A DNA stretch of 64,000 nt from DHVE2 group archaeon (GTDB taxonomy: Archaea; Thermoplasmatota; Thermoplasmata; Thermoplasmatales; Aciduliprofundaceae). Numbering within the stretch: position 1 is the first letter of the stretch; every line of letters starts with the position of its first letter. Made by a program: the position numbers and the translations under genes. Positions 19,021 through 27,656 of the stretch are shown piece after piece. The notes below the pieces were generated by a model, which searched no databases, had not been told where the DNA came from, and saw only the letters and a program-made list of their open reading frames with translations. The stretch lies in the NCBI GenBank assembly GCA_015523125.1, contig WAKX01000053.1, positions 1 to 64,000 of the forward strand. The letters are read 5' to 3'.

Positions 19021-20133
19021 ATGAGTGACGATGGTGAAGAGAGATATGGCACCAATGGTGCGGTGAATAAAAAGCGTAAGGGAAAGTTGCTGGTAATAAT
19101 CACTCTGTCTGTGGTTGCGATTCTCATCTTTGCATTTATCTTCATTGCATTTTTCAACAACTCTTCTCCTATTGTGGGCAAGTGGCATTTCACCAAGGAG
19201 AAGGATATTTTGCACAGTGAGAATATCACTCATCCCTTAGACGAATATATGGTGTTCAACGCGAGCGGAACAGGATATACTACCTACAACGACCCGGTTT
19301 TGGGTACTCGAACCCACTCTTTTGTTTGGAAGGAATTAGGAGACAGCAGGTTGGAAATTGCATCCGATGGGAATTCAAGCGTGTATTTATACATCGTGCA
19401 GGGAGACAGGATACAGTTAGAATACATAGATTCGCAAGGGAACAAATTCATAAAGTACGGGGAGAGGGTACAATCCATTCCTCCCTCTCAGGGTGGTATG
19501 TTGTTCGGCGGCTTGATCTTAAATAATGAGACTTCCAATTTATTCAAAGGCTGGATAAATATGACATTGGATCTAACGCATCCGGAAAGCATGGTACCTT
19601 CGGACATCTCGCTGAAGGTGAACGATACTTTGCTTCGATATGTGAATGAAATTACAGGAGATAAGCAGTGGAGCTTTGTGGATTTGGACGGCAACGGGAA
19701 GGTGAGCGATGGAGATATAATAGAAATTCATTACACGGGTGTGAAATCATGTGACGGGGTAACCATTATTTACAGGGGATACTCTGGCTTTATCTCCTCC
19801 CCAATTTGCGTAGGAGTTCTCTACGGTAGCCTAAATTACGATGCGGGCAGCTCAAACATCACTGCAGGCTGGGTTAATCTAACCATATACCTGGTGAAGC
19901 CCAATGAATTGAACCCTGCATATGTTCATATCACGATAGAAAATCGCGGAGAATTGAATTACGCCGAAGAAATCACAGGAGACGGGCAGTGGAGCTTTGT
20001 TGATTTGGATGGAACTGGAACCATAACCAGCGGAGATAGAATAGTTATTCACAGCACGGCCATAAGCGATGGGGACACGATAAAACTAACATACGATTTT
20101 TACGAAGCGTCCTTTGAGGAGACAATCCCATAA
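19021..20133 (+). CDS. Membrane-anchored extracellular protein with duplicated domain
   Basis: A basic N-terminus precedes one hydrophobic helix (about residues 21-45), so the remaining 320 residues should lie outside the cell. A first domain (about 50-150) has the look of a lipocalin-like or DUF-type beta domain (GKWHFTKEKD, YMVFNASGTGYTTY). Two homologous repeats follow (about 160-265 and 268-368), each with EITGD-QWSFVDLDG and an Asp/Asn-rich loop (DLDGNGKVSDGD, DLDGTGTITSGD) resembling a calcium-binding dockerin/EF-type loop. Repeats of this kind occur in archaeal pilin-like secreted proteins. ATG 19021 has a GGGGTG site. Function is not recognised. Confidence 0.7.
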   Translation: MSDDGEERYGTNGAVNKKRKGKLLVIITLSVVAILIFAFIFIAFFNNSSPIVGKWHFTKEKDILHSENITHPLDEYMVFNASGTGYTTYNDPVLGTRTHSFVWKELGDSRLEIASDGNSSVYLYIVQGDRIQLEYIDSQGNKFIKYGERVQSIPPSQGGMLFGGLILNNETSNLFKGWINMTLDLTHPESMVPSDISLKVNDTLLRYVNEITGDKQWSFVDLDGNGKVSDGDIIEIHYTGVKSCDGVTIIYRGYSGFISSPICVGVLYGSLNYDAGSSNITAGWVNLTIYLVKPNELNPAYVHITIENRGELNYAEEITGDGQWSFVDLDGTGTITSGDRIVIHSTAISDGDTIKLTYDFYEASFEETIP

Positions 20134-20200
20134 CTTTTACTCATTTTTGTCCAAAAAATATGAAATATAAGTACACATATCCCCGTGCAAGGTGATAAAA

Positions 20201-21037
20201 ATGGGAGCACCAGTAGATATGAATCAGGCTAAGGCTATGGCTGAAAGAATCAGGCAATCGAAAGAAACAGAAAAGAGAATCGCGGAGAAGATGAAGGGAA
20301 TAAAGCACAAGCTCATGGTTCTCAGCGGCAAAGGAGGCGTGGGGAAAACCACAGTGGCCGTGAATCTTGCGGCGACCCTTGCGCTGAAGGGCTTTAAGGT
20401 AGGACTATTAGATGCGGATATCCATGGTCCGAACGTTCCAAAGATGTTGGGCGTGCAGGACGCAAAGCTCGTTGTTAACGAGCAGCAGCAAATAGTTCCC
20501 GTGGAGCCAATCCCCAATTTGAAAGTCATTTCGATTCAGATGGCTCTGCCCCAGGATGACCTGCCCGTGATATGGCGCGGGCCGCTGAAGCACAAGGCAA
20601 TCCAGCAGCTTCTCGATGAAGTTGCGTGGGGCGACTTAGATTATTTAATTATTGACATGCCTCCGGGAACAGGCGATGAGTCTCTGAGCGTTACGCAGTT
20701 GATACCCGACATGGACGGAGTGCTGATAGTCGTCACGCCGCAGGAAGTTGCGGTGCTTGATGCAACAAAAGCAATCAACTTTGCGAAGCAGACAAACAAG
20801 AAAGTGGTTGGTATAATCGAGAACATGACCGGCGAGATATTCGGCGAAGGCGGTGGCAAAAAAGTGGCGGAAAAATACAATATACCTTTCTTAGGGGGCA
20901 TACCCATGGATGGTAAGATAGTGAAATGCGGGGACACGGGAACTCCATTCGTTCTGGAGTACCGGGACAGCGAAGCGGCCAAAGCTTTCGAGAAGGTGGT
21001 CAGTAATCTCCAGAAGGTGCTCGGAGAAGAGAGCTGA
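20201..21037 (+). CDS. Mrp/NBP35 family P-loop ATPase lacking the CxxC
   Basis: The 278-residue product has the deviant Walker A GKGGVGKT (43-50), the switch region DADIHGPNVPKMLG, and DMPPGTGDE, all diagnostic of the Mrp/ApbC/NBP35 family of Fe-S cluster carriers. The usual CPxC loop between IENM and the FGEGGG motif is absent: the sequence passes directly from IIENMTGE to IFGEGGG. The only later Cys is in VKCGDTG. A shared-cluster carrier role is therefore uncertain. ATG 20201 has an AGGTGAT site. The 3' end overlaps the convergent phosphoesterase by 38 bases. Confidence 0.87.
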   Translation: MGAPVDMNQAKAMAERIRQSKETEKRIAEKMKGIKHKLMVLSGKGGVGKTTVAVNLAATLALKGFKVGLLDADIHGPNVPKMLGVQDAKLVVNEQQQIVPVEPIPNLKVISIQMALPQDDLPVIWRGPLKHKAIQQLLDEVAWGDLDYLIIDMPPGTGDESLSVTQLIPDMDGVLIVVTPQEVAVLDATKAINFAKQTNKKVVGIIENMTGEIFGEGGGKKVAEKYNIPFLGGIPMDGKIVKCGDTGTPFVLEYRDSEAAKAFEKVVSNLQKVLGEES

Positions 21038-21719
21038 GTTTTCCGACGGGGAATATCCCCTCTTTTTCATCTATTGCAAAAATCTCAAAATCCATTTTGT
21101 TTTTCTTCAAAATTGGTGAAATGAAATCGCTCTTCGTGATATCAGTACCAGAAGCATATAGGCTGATGGCCGGCAAAACGATGAGATTCGGGGAATAGAG
21201 AAAGCATGGCATCTTCACGCTTGCGGATATTTCGTCCCTGAGCATCACGCTGGGGTGCTCGTGGCCGATTATGGTAGTTTTCTTTATTTCCACGTCCCTG
21301 TGCCCGTGCACGAAGAAATAGTTTCCAATCTCGTAATAATCTTTCAGCTCCAAACCCCTTTTCTTCAGTATGGTTTTCAGGAAATTGTCGTGGTTGCCTC
21401 TGATGATTATGACATCACTTCTCTCTGTGATGTAATCCAATACTTCTTCTATTTCATCCCATTCCTGCGGCATGTTGCGGGAAAATTCGTGTTTGAAATC
21501 CCCGTCGATTAGAATAGTTTTTGGCTCATACTTCTCGTAAATCTCCCGGAGAGTTTTAAGAATGTAATTCTTCTGAATTTTCGGGAAATATATGCCTTTC
21601 TGGGCCATCACATCCTCGTATCCAATGTGTAAATCCGCCATGACTGCAAGCTCAAATTCTTCGATGTATAACATCCCGTACTTTGTCAGGGTCAATCCTT
21701 CAATGTAAATTTCTTCCAC
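21000..21719 (-). CDS. Calcineurin-like metallophosphoesterase (archaeal SbcD-related family)
   Basis: Metal-binding motifs are present in order: ADLHIGYED, IDGDFKH, RGNHDNFL and GHEHPS. The size and the N-terminal lead-in match the archaeal SbcD-related phosphoesterase family rather than Mre11 itself. The substrate is unknown. Its own promoter-like CTTTTTATTTATC lies upstream, and its 3' end overlaps mrp tail to tail. Confidence 0.82.
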   Translation of the reverse strand: MEEIYIEGLTLTKYGMLYIEEFELAVMADLHIGYEDVMAQKGIYFPKIQKNYILKTLREIYEKYEPKTILIDGDFKHEFSRNMPQEWDEIEEVLDYITERSDVIIIRGNHDNFLKTILKKRGLELKDYYEIGNYFFVHGHRDVEIKKTTIIGHEHPSVMLRDEISASVKMPCFLYSPNLIVLPAISLYASGTDITKSDFISPILKKNKMDFEIFAIDEKEGIFPVGKLSSLLRAPSGDY

Positions 21720-21750
21720 AGAGCGATAAATAAAAAGGAAAATAAGTGTT

Positions 21751-22821
21751 TTACGGAATGATTTCTGTTGTGTTGTTGAAAGGTGGGTAGTAAAAATCTT
21801 CCTTTTTGTACTTTCCCTCTTGAATTAATTTCTCGATTTCCACCTTCGCTTTCTCCATCTCTTCAACAAGATGGCGAACGGTGCCGCAAATTTTTTCGAA
21901 GCCTTCCATACCCCACAGGCGCTCTTTATTCGCGAATAGACATCGACCCCCACAGATCGGGTAGAGATCACATGAAAGGCATGGCTCATCGATTTCCACG
22001 GAATTTCTCACCTCTTCTGGTTTTTTATTCCATAGGTCTCCTAATTCATTCCACTCGAACTCCCCACCTATTGGGCATGCCAAAATTCTTCCGTCGGTGG
22101 TGATTGCGAAGGCATCCCTGCCTGCGCCGCACGGCACGCCGTTTTCAGGCCAGAACATTCTCTTTATTACTCCTTGAAATGGCACGATGCCCGGAATTCT
22201 GCCGTTTTTTATCTTCTCTATCCACCATTTCGCCAGCTTCGTTATGTCGGGATTGTAGGAATTCCTAACCCACGAGTCAAAATCATGCCACGAGTCGTCC
22301 GGGGCCCACACCACATTGAGCTGCCAATGCACGTGGTCAAATGGGAGAGAAAGAAGATGCATGACGTCTCGATAAATATCGCTCTGCTCGCTCACGGCCA
22401 TCCTCGCAATCAGATCCCCTTTGTATTTTTCCCTTATCTTTTTCACTCTATCTACAACGATTTCGTAAACCCCGTTGCCACGATAATAATTCGTCACCTC
22501 CGGAACTCCGTCGATTGATACCAAAATTGCGTCAATCCTGTTCAAATACTCTTCCGGGATTTTGTGAAGGAAGAAGCCGTTGGTTTGCACCACGAATCTT
22601 TTCGCTTTCACGTTATCCATTATCTCTTTCATTTTTTCAATTCTCAAAAGAGGCTCTCCTCCGTAGAATGCGATTATCGCATCATCATCTCTTTCCACGA
22701 AATTTTTCAAATCTTGTATTTCATACTTAATTTCGTGGGGCATGACCTCCTCTGGAATGGAGCCGCCGCAGTACCTGCAGTTTAGATTGCAAACACCTGT
22801 GAGAAACACTATGTAAAGCAT
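21751..22821 (-). CDS. Radical SAM/SPASM protein, AF1577-like peptide-modifying family
   Basis: The protein opens almost at once with the radical SAM cluster motif CNLNCRYC (C-x3-C-x2-C). The SAM-binding GGEPLL follows. The C-terminal half has a SPASM-type Cys pattern: a Cys near CGAGRDAF, ILACPIGG, CLSCDLYPICGGRC and a final Cys in KICGT. This layout resembles the archaeal AF1577 family predicted to modify peptides; that family role is a prediction. ATG 22821 is preceded in frame by TTG 22824. No small Cys-rich precursor gene is evident within about 1 kb on either side. Confidence 0.75.
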   Translation of the reverse strand: MLYIVFLTGVCNLNCRYCGGSIPEEVMPHEIKYEIQDLKNFVERDDDAIIAFYGGEPLLRIEKMKEIMDNVKAKRFVVQTNGFFLHKIPEEYLNRIDAILVSIDGVPEVTNYYRGNGVYEIVVDRVKKIREKYKGDLIARMAVSEQSDIYRDVMHLLSLPFDHVHWQLNVVWAPDDSWHDFDSWVRNSYNPDITKLAKWWIEKIKNGRIPGIVPFQGVIKRMFWPENGVPCGAGRDAFAITTDGRILACPIGGEFEWNELGDLWNKKPEEVRNSVEIDEPCLSCDLYPICGGRCLFANKERLWGMEGFEKICGTVRHLVEEMEKAKVEIEKLIQEGKYKKEDFYYPPFNNTTEIIP

Positions 22822-22892
22822 CAAGGGGTAAAATGCTCCTAAATTTAAATTATTTCATGCGAATAAGGTGAGCTTTCCCCTTTGTAGAAAGT

Positions 22893-23888
22893 TTATAGAT
22901 TCAGGTGTAAAGTTTTCAGTTCTCTTTTGTGCATGCTTCTCCAGTTTTTTGCTCCGGCCCTGTCTGCTCTCAACCATTCTCCATAGATGTTGGAAAGAGA
23001 GTTGGCGATGTGTGAATGTTGGTTGTATCCGTAAATGTACAAGAGTAAGTCACACGCGTATTGGTAATTTCCCATCCGCGAGTAAGCATATGCTAAATAG
23101 ATGTATACATTGTAGTTTTGAGGCATTTCCTTAGTTAAAGGTTGGAGATATTCTATGGTGGAGTTGTAATTACCTAAATACAACTGGGCCACACCTTTGT
23201 AATATCTACCGCTGATGTTGTTCGGGTCATTTGATAAGACTTTGTCTGCAATAAGGTCAAGTTCGCTGTATTTGTTGTTCACAAATGCAAGTTGGAGTCC
23301 GTATATGAGAAGACTCTCGTTTAATTCTCCGTTCTCAAATTTATTGATATAACATTTGAATATTTCGTCTCGTATGAACACAGCAAAGTCCCGATATATT
23401 TTAGATGCTCGGTAATAACCATCACTCTGCCCAGAAGACCTTACTATTGGATCTGCGGCTATGTTGTAATACTTATTTGCATAATAATTTGCTGTGGAAA
23501 CTAGGTAATTTCCCCAAGTTATTACCATGTCCATATCCGAATTCAGCTCAATCACTTTTTGAAAGGCCATAGTCGCTTCATTGAGATTCCCCAAATGCAA
23601 ATCTGCTGCCGCTTTTCCTACCCATGCTACATTGTTATTCACATTATTAGATATTGCCGCTTCAAATTTTAACTTTGCATCTTTATAGTTGCCAGCTCGG
23701 AGGGCCATAAGCGCCAGTTCTGTCTCACCTCTATCTTTCTGCGATACACCTTCAACATAAATTATTTTTTTCTCCTCTTCTAAATAAACAACTGTACCGC
23801 AGTAATCACATACCACAACTTTGTCCTGGGGTGATTTTGGAACTAGGTGAGCCCCGCAATTAGGGCATTTAAGTTCTTTCAAATGCAT
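22893..23888 (-). CDS. Zinc-ribbon TPR protein
   Basis: The N-terminus is a zinc ribbon (CPNCGAH to CDYCG, residues 9-30). From about residue 52 the protein is helical with TPR-type units (ELALMALRAGNYKDAKLKFEAAI; GKAAADLHLGNLNEATMAFQKVI; GVAQLYLGNYNSTIEYLQPL; AYAYSRMGNYQYACDLL). It is probably a scaffold or adaptor. The ATG has a GGAGGAAG site and lies 48 bases after rpoD, so it may be transcribed with the S13-RpoD operon. No function is assigned. Confidence 0.75.
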   Translation of the reverse strand: MHLKELKCPNCGAHLVPKSPQDKVVVCDYCGTVVYLEEEKKIIYVEGVSQKDRGETELALMALRAGNYKDAKLKFEAAISNNVNNNVAWVGKAAADLHLGNLNEATMAFQKVIELNSDMDMVITWGNYLVSTANYYANKYYNIAADPIVRSSGQSDGYYRASKIYRDFAVFIRDEIFKCYINKFENGELNESLLIYGLQLAFVNNKYSELDLIADKVLSNDPNNISGRYYKGVAQLYLGNYNSTIEYLQPLTKEMPQNYNVYIYLAYAYSRMGNYQYACDLLLYIYGYNQHSHIANSLSNIYGEWLRADRAGAKNWRSMHKRELKTLHLNL

Positions 23889-23936
23889 TTTCGCTTCCTC
23901 CCTCCGCGCTTGGTCGTAAGGAAGTTCCCACTAAAT

Positions 23937-24767
23937 TTATTTCAGCCCTGCACTTTCCCTAATTTTCTCGAATCTCTGCTTTATCCTCTGGAGTGCGTAA
24001 TCAAGGGTGTCCTTGGCACTCAGGCTTCCATCGGTCTCGAACTGGAATATAAACCATGTATCATCCTCTTTTATCTCTGGATTATCGAATGATAGTATCT
24101 TTGCTATTGCTTTGCACTCTATGTCGTCGGTGAACGTAATCTTCTCCTTGTCTTCATAAATCACATTATTGGGGCACTCGTTCTTAACCTCTTCCCAGTA
24201 ATCACTGTCATCTTTTTTCACAGTTATTTCCCTGTGATATTTGTAAGCCACTCCGCTGGTGACCTGCCATTTCGCATGTTCTCTGGCTGTGCCCATTATT
24301 GCCTCCGCGTCTAACAATATCGCCTGATTGTCCTTGAGCTTCACAATTGGAATTAGTGGGTCTACAGGCCTAAAATTATCCGCGCCCACGGGTATGAGAT
24401 CCCCCGAATACACGGTTGCGGGACCATGCTTGTTGAGAGAATACGTAACGGTGCACATGGGGCAACCCACATCTGGAGGATGATCGCACTCATCGCGGAA
24501 CTTCATGTTCAGATCTGTTGGCAAAGGGATGAGACCGAGCCTGTGGGCTATGATTTCATCGAAAAGGGGAGTTGTGGAATCGTAGACTTTCTCTTCATCT
24601 CCCTGCATTGTTCTTATTTGCCCGTGGTGAAAAGTCACTTTGTGTATTGCCAATTTCGGAATGTCGTTAATCAGGGTTCTTCTAAGCGCATTTGCCACGG
24701 CGGGAGTTATCCCTTTTATTTCGAATTTTATGTACCTATCTTGCAACTCGAGAACGTTCAGCTCCAT
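23937..24767 (-). CDS. rpoD: DNA-directed RNA polymerase subunit D (Rpo3)
   Basis: Alpha-like assembly subunit of archaeal RNA polymerase, partner of subunit L. The opening [19 protein letters not shown] and FANALRRTL-type segment ([18 protein letters not shown]) are diagnostic. A Cys group [12 protein letters not shown] (residues about 86-97) matches the zinc-binding loop of Rpb3. The ferredoxin-like insert has too few Cys for a 4Fe-4S cluster, so the cluster seen in some archaeal D subunits is probably absent here. It follows S11 directly, sharing a stop/start zone with a GGAGG site. Confidence 0.94.
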   Translation of the reverse strand: MELNVLELQDRYIKFEIKGITPAVANALRRTLINDIPKLAIHKVTFHHGQIRTMQGDEEKVYDSTTPLFDEIIAHRLGLIPLPTDLNMKFRDECDHPPDVGCPMCTVTYSLNKHGPATVYSGDLIPVGADNFRPVDPLIPIVKLKDNQAILLDAEAIMGTAREHAKWQVTSGVAYKYHREITVKKDDSDYWEEVKNECPNNVIYEDKEKITFTDDIECKAIAKILSFDNPEIKEDDTWFIFQFETDGSLSAKDTLDYALQRIKQRFEKIRESAGLK

Positions 24768-25154
24768 TTATATCCTCCTTCCTCTCTTGCCGCCGGGCTT
24801 TCTGGTCGTGTCGTGAGGTATAGGAGTTACATCCTCTATTCTCAGAATTTTCATTCCCGCTCTCGCCAATGCCCTAATGGCCGCCTGCGAGCCGGGCCCG
24901 GGAGTCAGGCTTCTGTTCCCGCCGGGCGCTCTTACCTTCACTATGATTTCAGTTATTTCCTTCTCTTTCAACTGCTCCGCAACCATTTCGGCAGCTTTCA
25001 TTGCCGCATAAGGTGAGGATTCCTCTCTGTCAGATTTAACAACCATTCCGCCTGAGGCCTTTGCGAATGTTTCAGCCCCCGTGATATCGGTGGCCGTGAT
25101 TATGGTGTCGTTGTGAGATGAGAATATGTGTACAACACTAACCTTCGATGCCAT
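24768..25154 (-). CDS. rps11: 30S ribosomal protein S11
   Basis: The 128-residue product has the S11 signature ([19 protein letters not shown], then [19 protein letters not shown] and the basic tail [13 protein letters not shown]). It forms part of the 30S platform. The start overlaps the S4 stop in a TAATG junction. Confidence 0.95.
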   Translation of the reverse strand: MASKVSVVHIFSSHNDTIITATDITGAETFAKASGGMVVKSDREESSPYAAMKAAEMVAEQLKEKEITEIIVKVRAPGGNRSLTPGPGSQAAIRALARAGMKILRIEDVTPIPHDTTRKPGGKRGRRI

Positions 25155-25720
25155 TATTCACCACCCTCCGGTACTTCTTCTTTATTCGCCTCTATTACCT
25201 GCGGGCGCATGGGGTGCATGTCGTCCGCCAATGGAGAATGCTTATGGTATTCAATCAATGGCTCCTCCTCTTTTCTAACTAAGTAGCCGGGTATGGTGAC
25301 CCTTTTACCATTGATTGATATGTGTCCGTGAACTATGAACTGCCTTGCTTGCTTTGGAGTTCTGGCGAGACCTTTCATGTAAACGATGGTCTGCAATCTT
25401 CTTCTTAAAATGTCCTCTACTCCTAAAGATAGAACAGCATCTAGAGTTTCATTTCCCTCGTTGAGTATGCCCAATCTCGTAAGCTTTCCAAAAAGCTGCC
25501 TCTGTTGTTTTTCGGCCTGCTCGTCTCCGTACCTCAATTTTGCTTGTAGCATCCTTGCCTGAGCCCTGAAATTCCTCAAGAGCGATTTTGCCTTCCAGAT
25601 CTCCCTCTTATTTTTAAGTCCATATTTCTTTTTGAGCTCCCACTCCTCCTTTATGCGCTCTGCTTCCCAGGGATGCTTAGGTGTGTCGTAAGTTTTCCTG
25701 TTAAATCTTGGATCTCCCAT
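25154..25720 (-). CDS. rps4: 30S ribosomal protein S4
   Basis: An archaeal S4 with the S4 RNA-binding domain ([37 protein letters not shown]). ATG 25720 ([18 protein letters not shown]) matches family N-termini and has the GAGGTGA site; the in-frame GTG at 25729 is part of that site. It lies 5 bases after S13. Confidence 0.95.
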   Translation of the reverse strand: MGDPRFNRKTYDTPKHPWEAERIKEEWELKKKYGLKNKREIWKAKSLLRNFRAQARMLQAKLRYGDEQAEKQQRQLFGKLTRLGILNEGNETLDAVLSLGVEDILRRRLQTIVYMKGLARTPKQARQFIVHGHISINGKRVTIPGYLVRKEEEPLIEYHKHSPLADDMHPMRPQVIEANKEEVPEGGE

Positions 25721-25725
25721 AACCT

Positions 25726-26175
25726 TCACCTCGACTTCTTCCTACTGACTCCTACGGCGAGACCTCTTCTTCCGTTGGACCTTGTGCGCTGGCCTCTCAC
25801 CGTTAGACCTCTCTCATGCCTGATTCCTCTATATGCCCTTATTCTCTTGAGCCTGTTGATATCATCCTGCTTCTGAAGATCTAGATCCGTGGAGAGCAGG
25901 TGATTGTCTTCCCCCGTTATGTAATCTTTCCTGTGATTTCTCATCCAGGATGGAAGCAGGTCCTCTAGCTTCTCTTCCACTATGACCCTTATTTTCTCTA
26001 TGTCCTCATCGCTGAGATTTCCTATCTTCTCTTTAGGGTTCATCTTTAACTCTCTAACTATACCCTCTGCTACCCTGTAACCGATACCCTTGATCCCCTG
26101 AAGGGCGTAGAGCAGCGGCCTGTTTCCATCAATATCCGTATTAGCCATTCTGACAATGTATTTGAACTCGGCCAT
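25726..26175 (-). CDS. rps13: 30S ribosomal protein S13
   Basis: First gene of the S13-S4-S11-RpoD operon. It has IVRMANTDIDGNRPLLYALQGIKGIG and the conserved basic tail with RGQRTRSNGRRG. It contacts the 50S and tRNA in the head of the 30S subunit. A TATA-like ATATATAT sits 33-40 bases upstream of the ATG. Confidence 0.95.
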   Translation of the reverse strand: MAEFKYIVRMANTDIDGNRPLLYALQGIKGIGYRVAEGIVRELKMNPKEKIGNLSDEDIEKIRVIVEEKLEDLLPSWMRNHRKDYITGEDNHLLSTDLDLQKQDDINRLKRIRAYRGIRHERGLTVRGQRTRSNGRRGLAVGVSRKKSR

Positions 26176-26207
26176 GATTATCGCCTTAGTGCCCTAAAAA
26201 CATTCCC

Positions 26208-26215
26208 ATATATAT
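26208..26215 (-). promoter_or_regulatory. TATA box of the S13-S4-S11-RpoD operon
   Basis: ATATATAT on the minus strand, 33-40 bases before the S13 start, within the only AT-rich gap between this operon and glpK. Confidence 0.55.
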
Positions 26216-26226
26216 CTATTTTCCCC

Positions 26227-27633
26227 TCATGGCTCTCCGTACCATCCCATGCTCCTCCTTATTGCGTCTTTCCATTTTTCGTACTTATTTTTTCTCTTCT
26301 CTTCACTCATTTCAGGTTCGAACAACTTCCCCTCCTCTGGGGGTTGAATATCATTCACCTTCATATCACCTATCCCTATTGCGCTAAGCATGGCCGCGCC
26401 CCTCGCCGTCATCTCTGTGATGTCGGGAACGAACACGGGAACATTGAGAATATCTGCTTGAAACTGCATCAGAAAATCATTGTTCGACATTCCCCCGTCG
26501 GCCATTATCTTTTTTATTTTCACCCATTTTTTCATTAGTTCCGCAATATCCCTAACCATGTATCCAATTGATTCCAGAGCCGCTCTCGTGATATTCTCTT
26601 TTTTCGTGTACGAAGTGATTCCTAAAATCGTGCCCCTCGCGTACGGATCCCAGTAAGGTGAGCCTAATCCAGCGAATGCGGGAACAAAGTAAAGGGAGGT
26701 TTCATCGCCCACATCCTCGCTCCAGAGCCCCATGCCTTTCAACCACTCCACCACTGAACCCGAAGAGAGAATTGAGCCTTCCAGCGCGTAAGTTCTCTCT
26801 CCGTCTATTCCCCATGCTACTGTGGAGAGGAGCCCCTTTTCCATGTGATTTTTCTTACCTGTATTCACCAGCATGAACGTGCCGGTGCCGTACGTGACCT
26901 TCATATCCCCTTCTTTAATCCCCCCTAAAGCTAAGAGCGATGATTGCTGGTCTCCAATCATTCCTGTTATCTGCACATTTTTTCCACCTATGTTTGTCTC
27001 TCCAAAAACGCCAGCGGAGTCTTCGATTTTCGGTAGAATATCTAGAGGGATTGAGAAAATTTCCAAAAGACCATCGTCCCACTCACCCTTTTCGATGTTG
27101 TACAACATTGTTCTCGACGCGTTGGTGTGGTCCGTTTTGTGCTCCCCGCTCATCTTCCAGAGGAGGAAAGAGTCTATAGTTCCAAATTTCAACTCGCCCA
27201 TTTTGGCTTTTTCCCTCGCGTGGGGAACGTTATCGAGGATCCATTTTATTTTTGAAGCGGAGAAGTAAGAGTCCATCTCCAGTCCCGTTTTTTTCTTTAT
27301 CTCCTCTCCGTATTCTTTTTCCAGCTCTTTCATCATATTTGCGGTTCTCCTGCACTGCCACACAATTGCGTTGTAAATGGGCTTTCCCGTGCGTCTGTCC
27401 CACAGAACTGTGGTTTCTCGCTGGTTCGCAATTCCCACTGCATCGATTTTTCCGTCTATTTCTCGAATAATAGAATTAAGGGAGTTCCAAATCTCCTCGG
27501 CGTTCTGCTCCACCCACCCCTCCTCGGGGTATTCACATCTAACTCTCTTTTTGAATAATTTAACTATGTTGAAATTCTCATCGAATAAACCAACTTTGAG
27601 ATTTGTAGTTCCCGCATCAATTCCGAGATACAT
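26227..27633 (-). CDS. glpK: Glycerol kinase
   Basis: FGGY-family kinase of 468 residues: phosphate loop GIDAGTTNLKVGLFD at the N-terminus, GIANQRETTVLWDR with the catalytic-region motif, and the C-terminal GGMSNNDFLMQFQADIL motif specific to glycerol kinase. It makes glycerol 3-phosphate, for catabolism or lipid backbone supply. No facilitator or dehydrogenase gene is adjacent. It lies 22 bases downstream of the MscS gene on the same strand, so shared transcription is possible. Confidence 0.93.
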   Translation of the reverse strand: MYLGIDAGTTNLKVGLFDENFNIVKLFKKRVRCEYPEEGWVEQNAEEIWNSLNSIIREIDGKIDAVGIANQRETTVLWDRRTGKPIYNAIVWQCRRTANMMKELEKEYGEEIKKKTGLEMDSYFSASKIKWILDNVPHAREKAKMGELKFGTIDSFLLWKMSGEHKTDHTNASRTMLYNIEKGEWDDGLLEIFSIPLDILPKIEDSAGVFGETNIGGKNVQITGMIGDQQSSLLALGGIKEGDMKVTYGTGTFMLVNTGKKNHMEKGLLSTVAWGIDGERTYALEGSILSSGSVVEWLKGMGLWSEDVGDETSLYFVPAFAGLGSPYWDPYARGTILGITSYTKKENITRAALESIGYMVRDIAELMKKWVKIKKIMADGGMSNNDFLMQFQADILNVPVFVPDITEMTARGAAMLSAIGIGDMKVNDIQPPEEGKLFEPEMSEEKRKNKYEKWKDAIRRSMGWYGEP

Positions 27634-27656
27634 AGTTGTGTATAAAAAAGAGGTAT

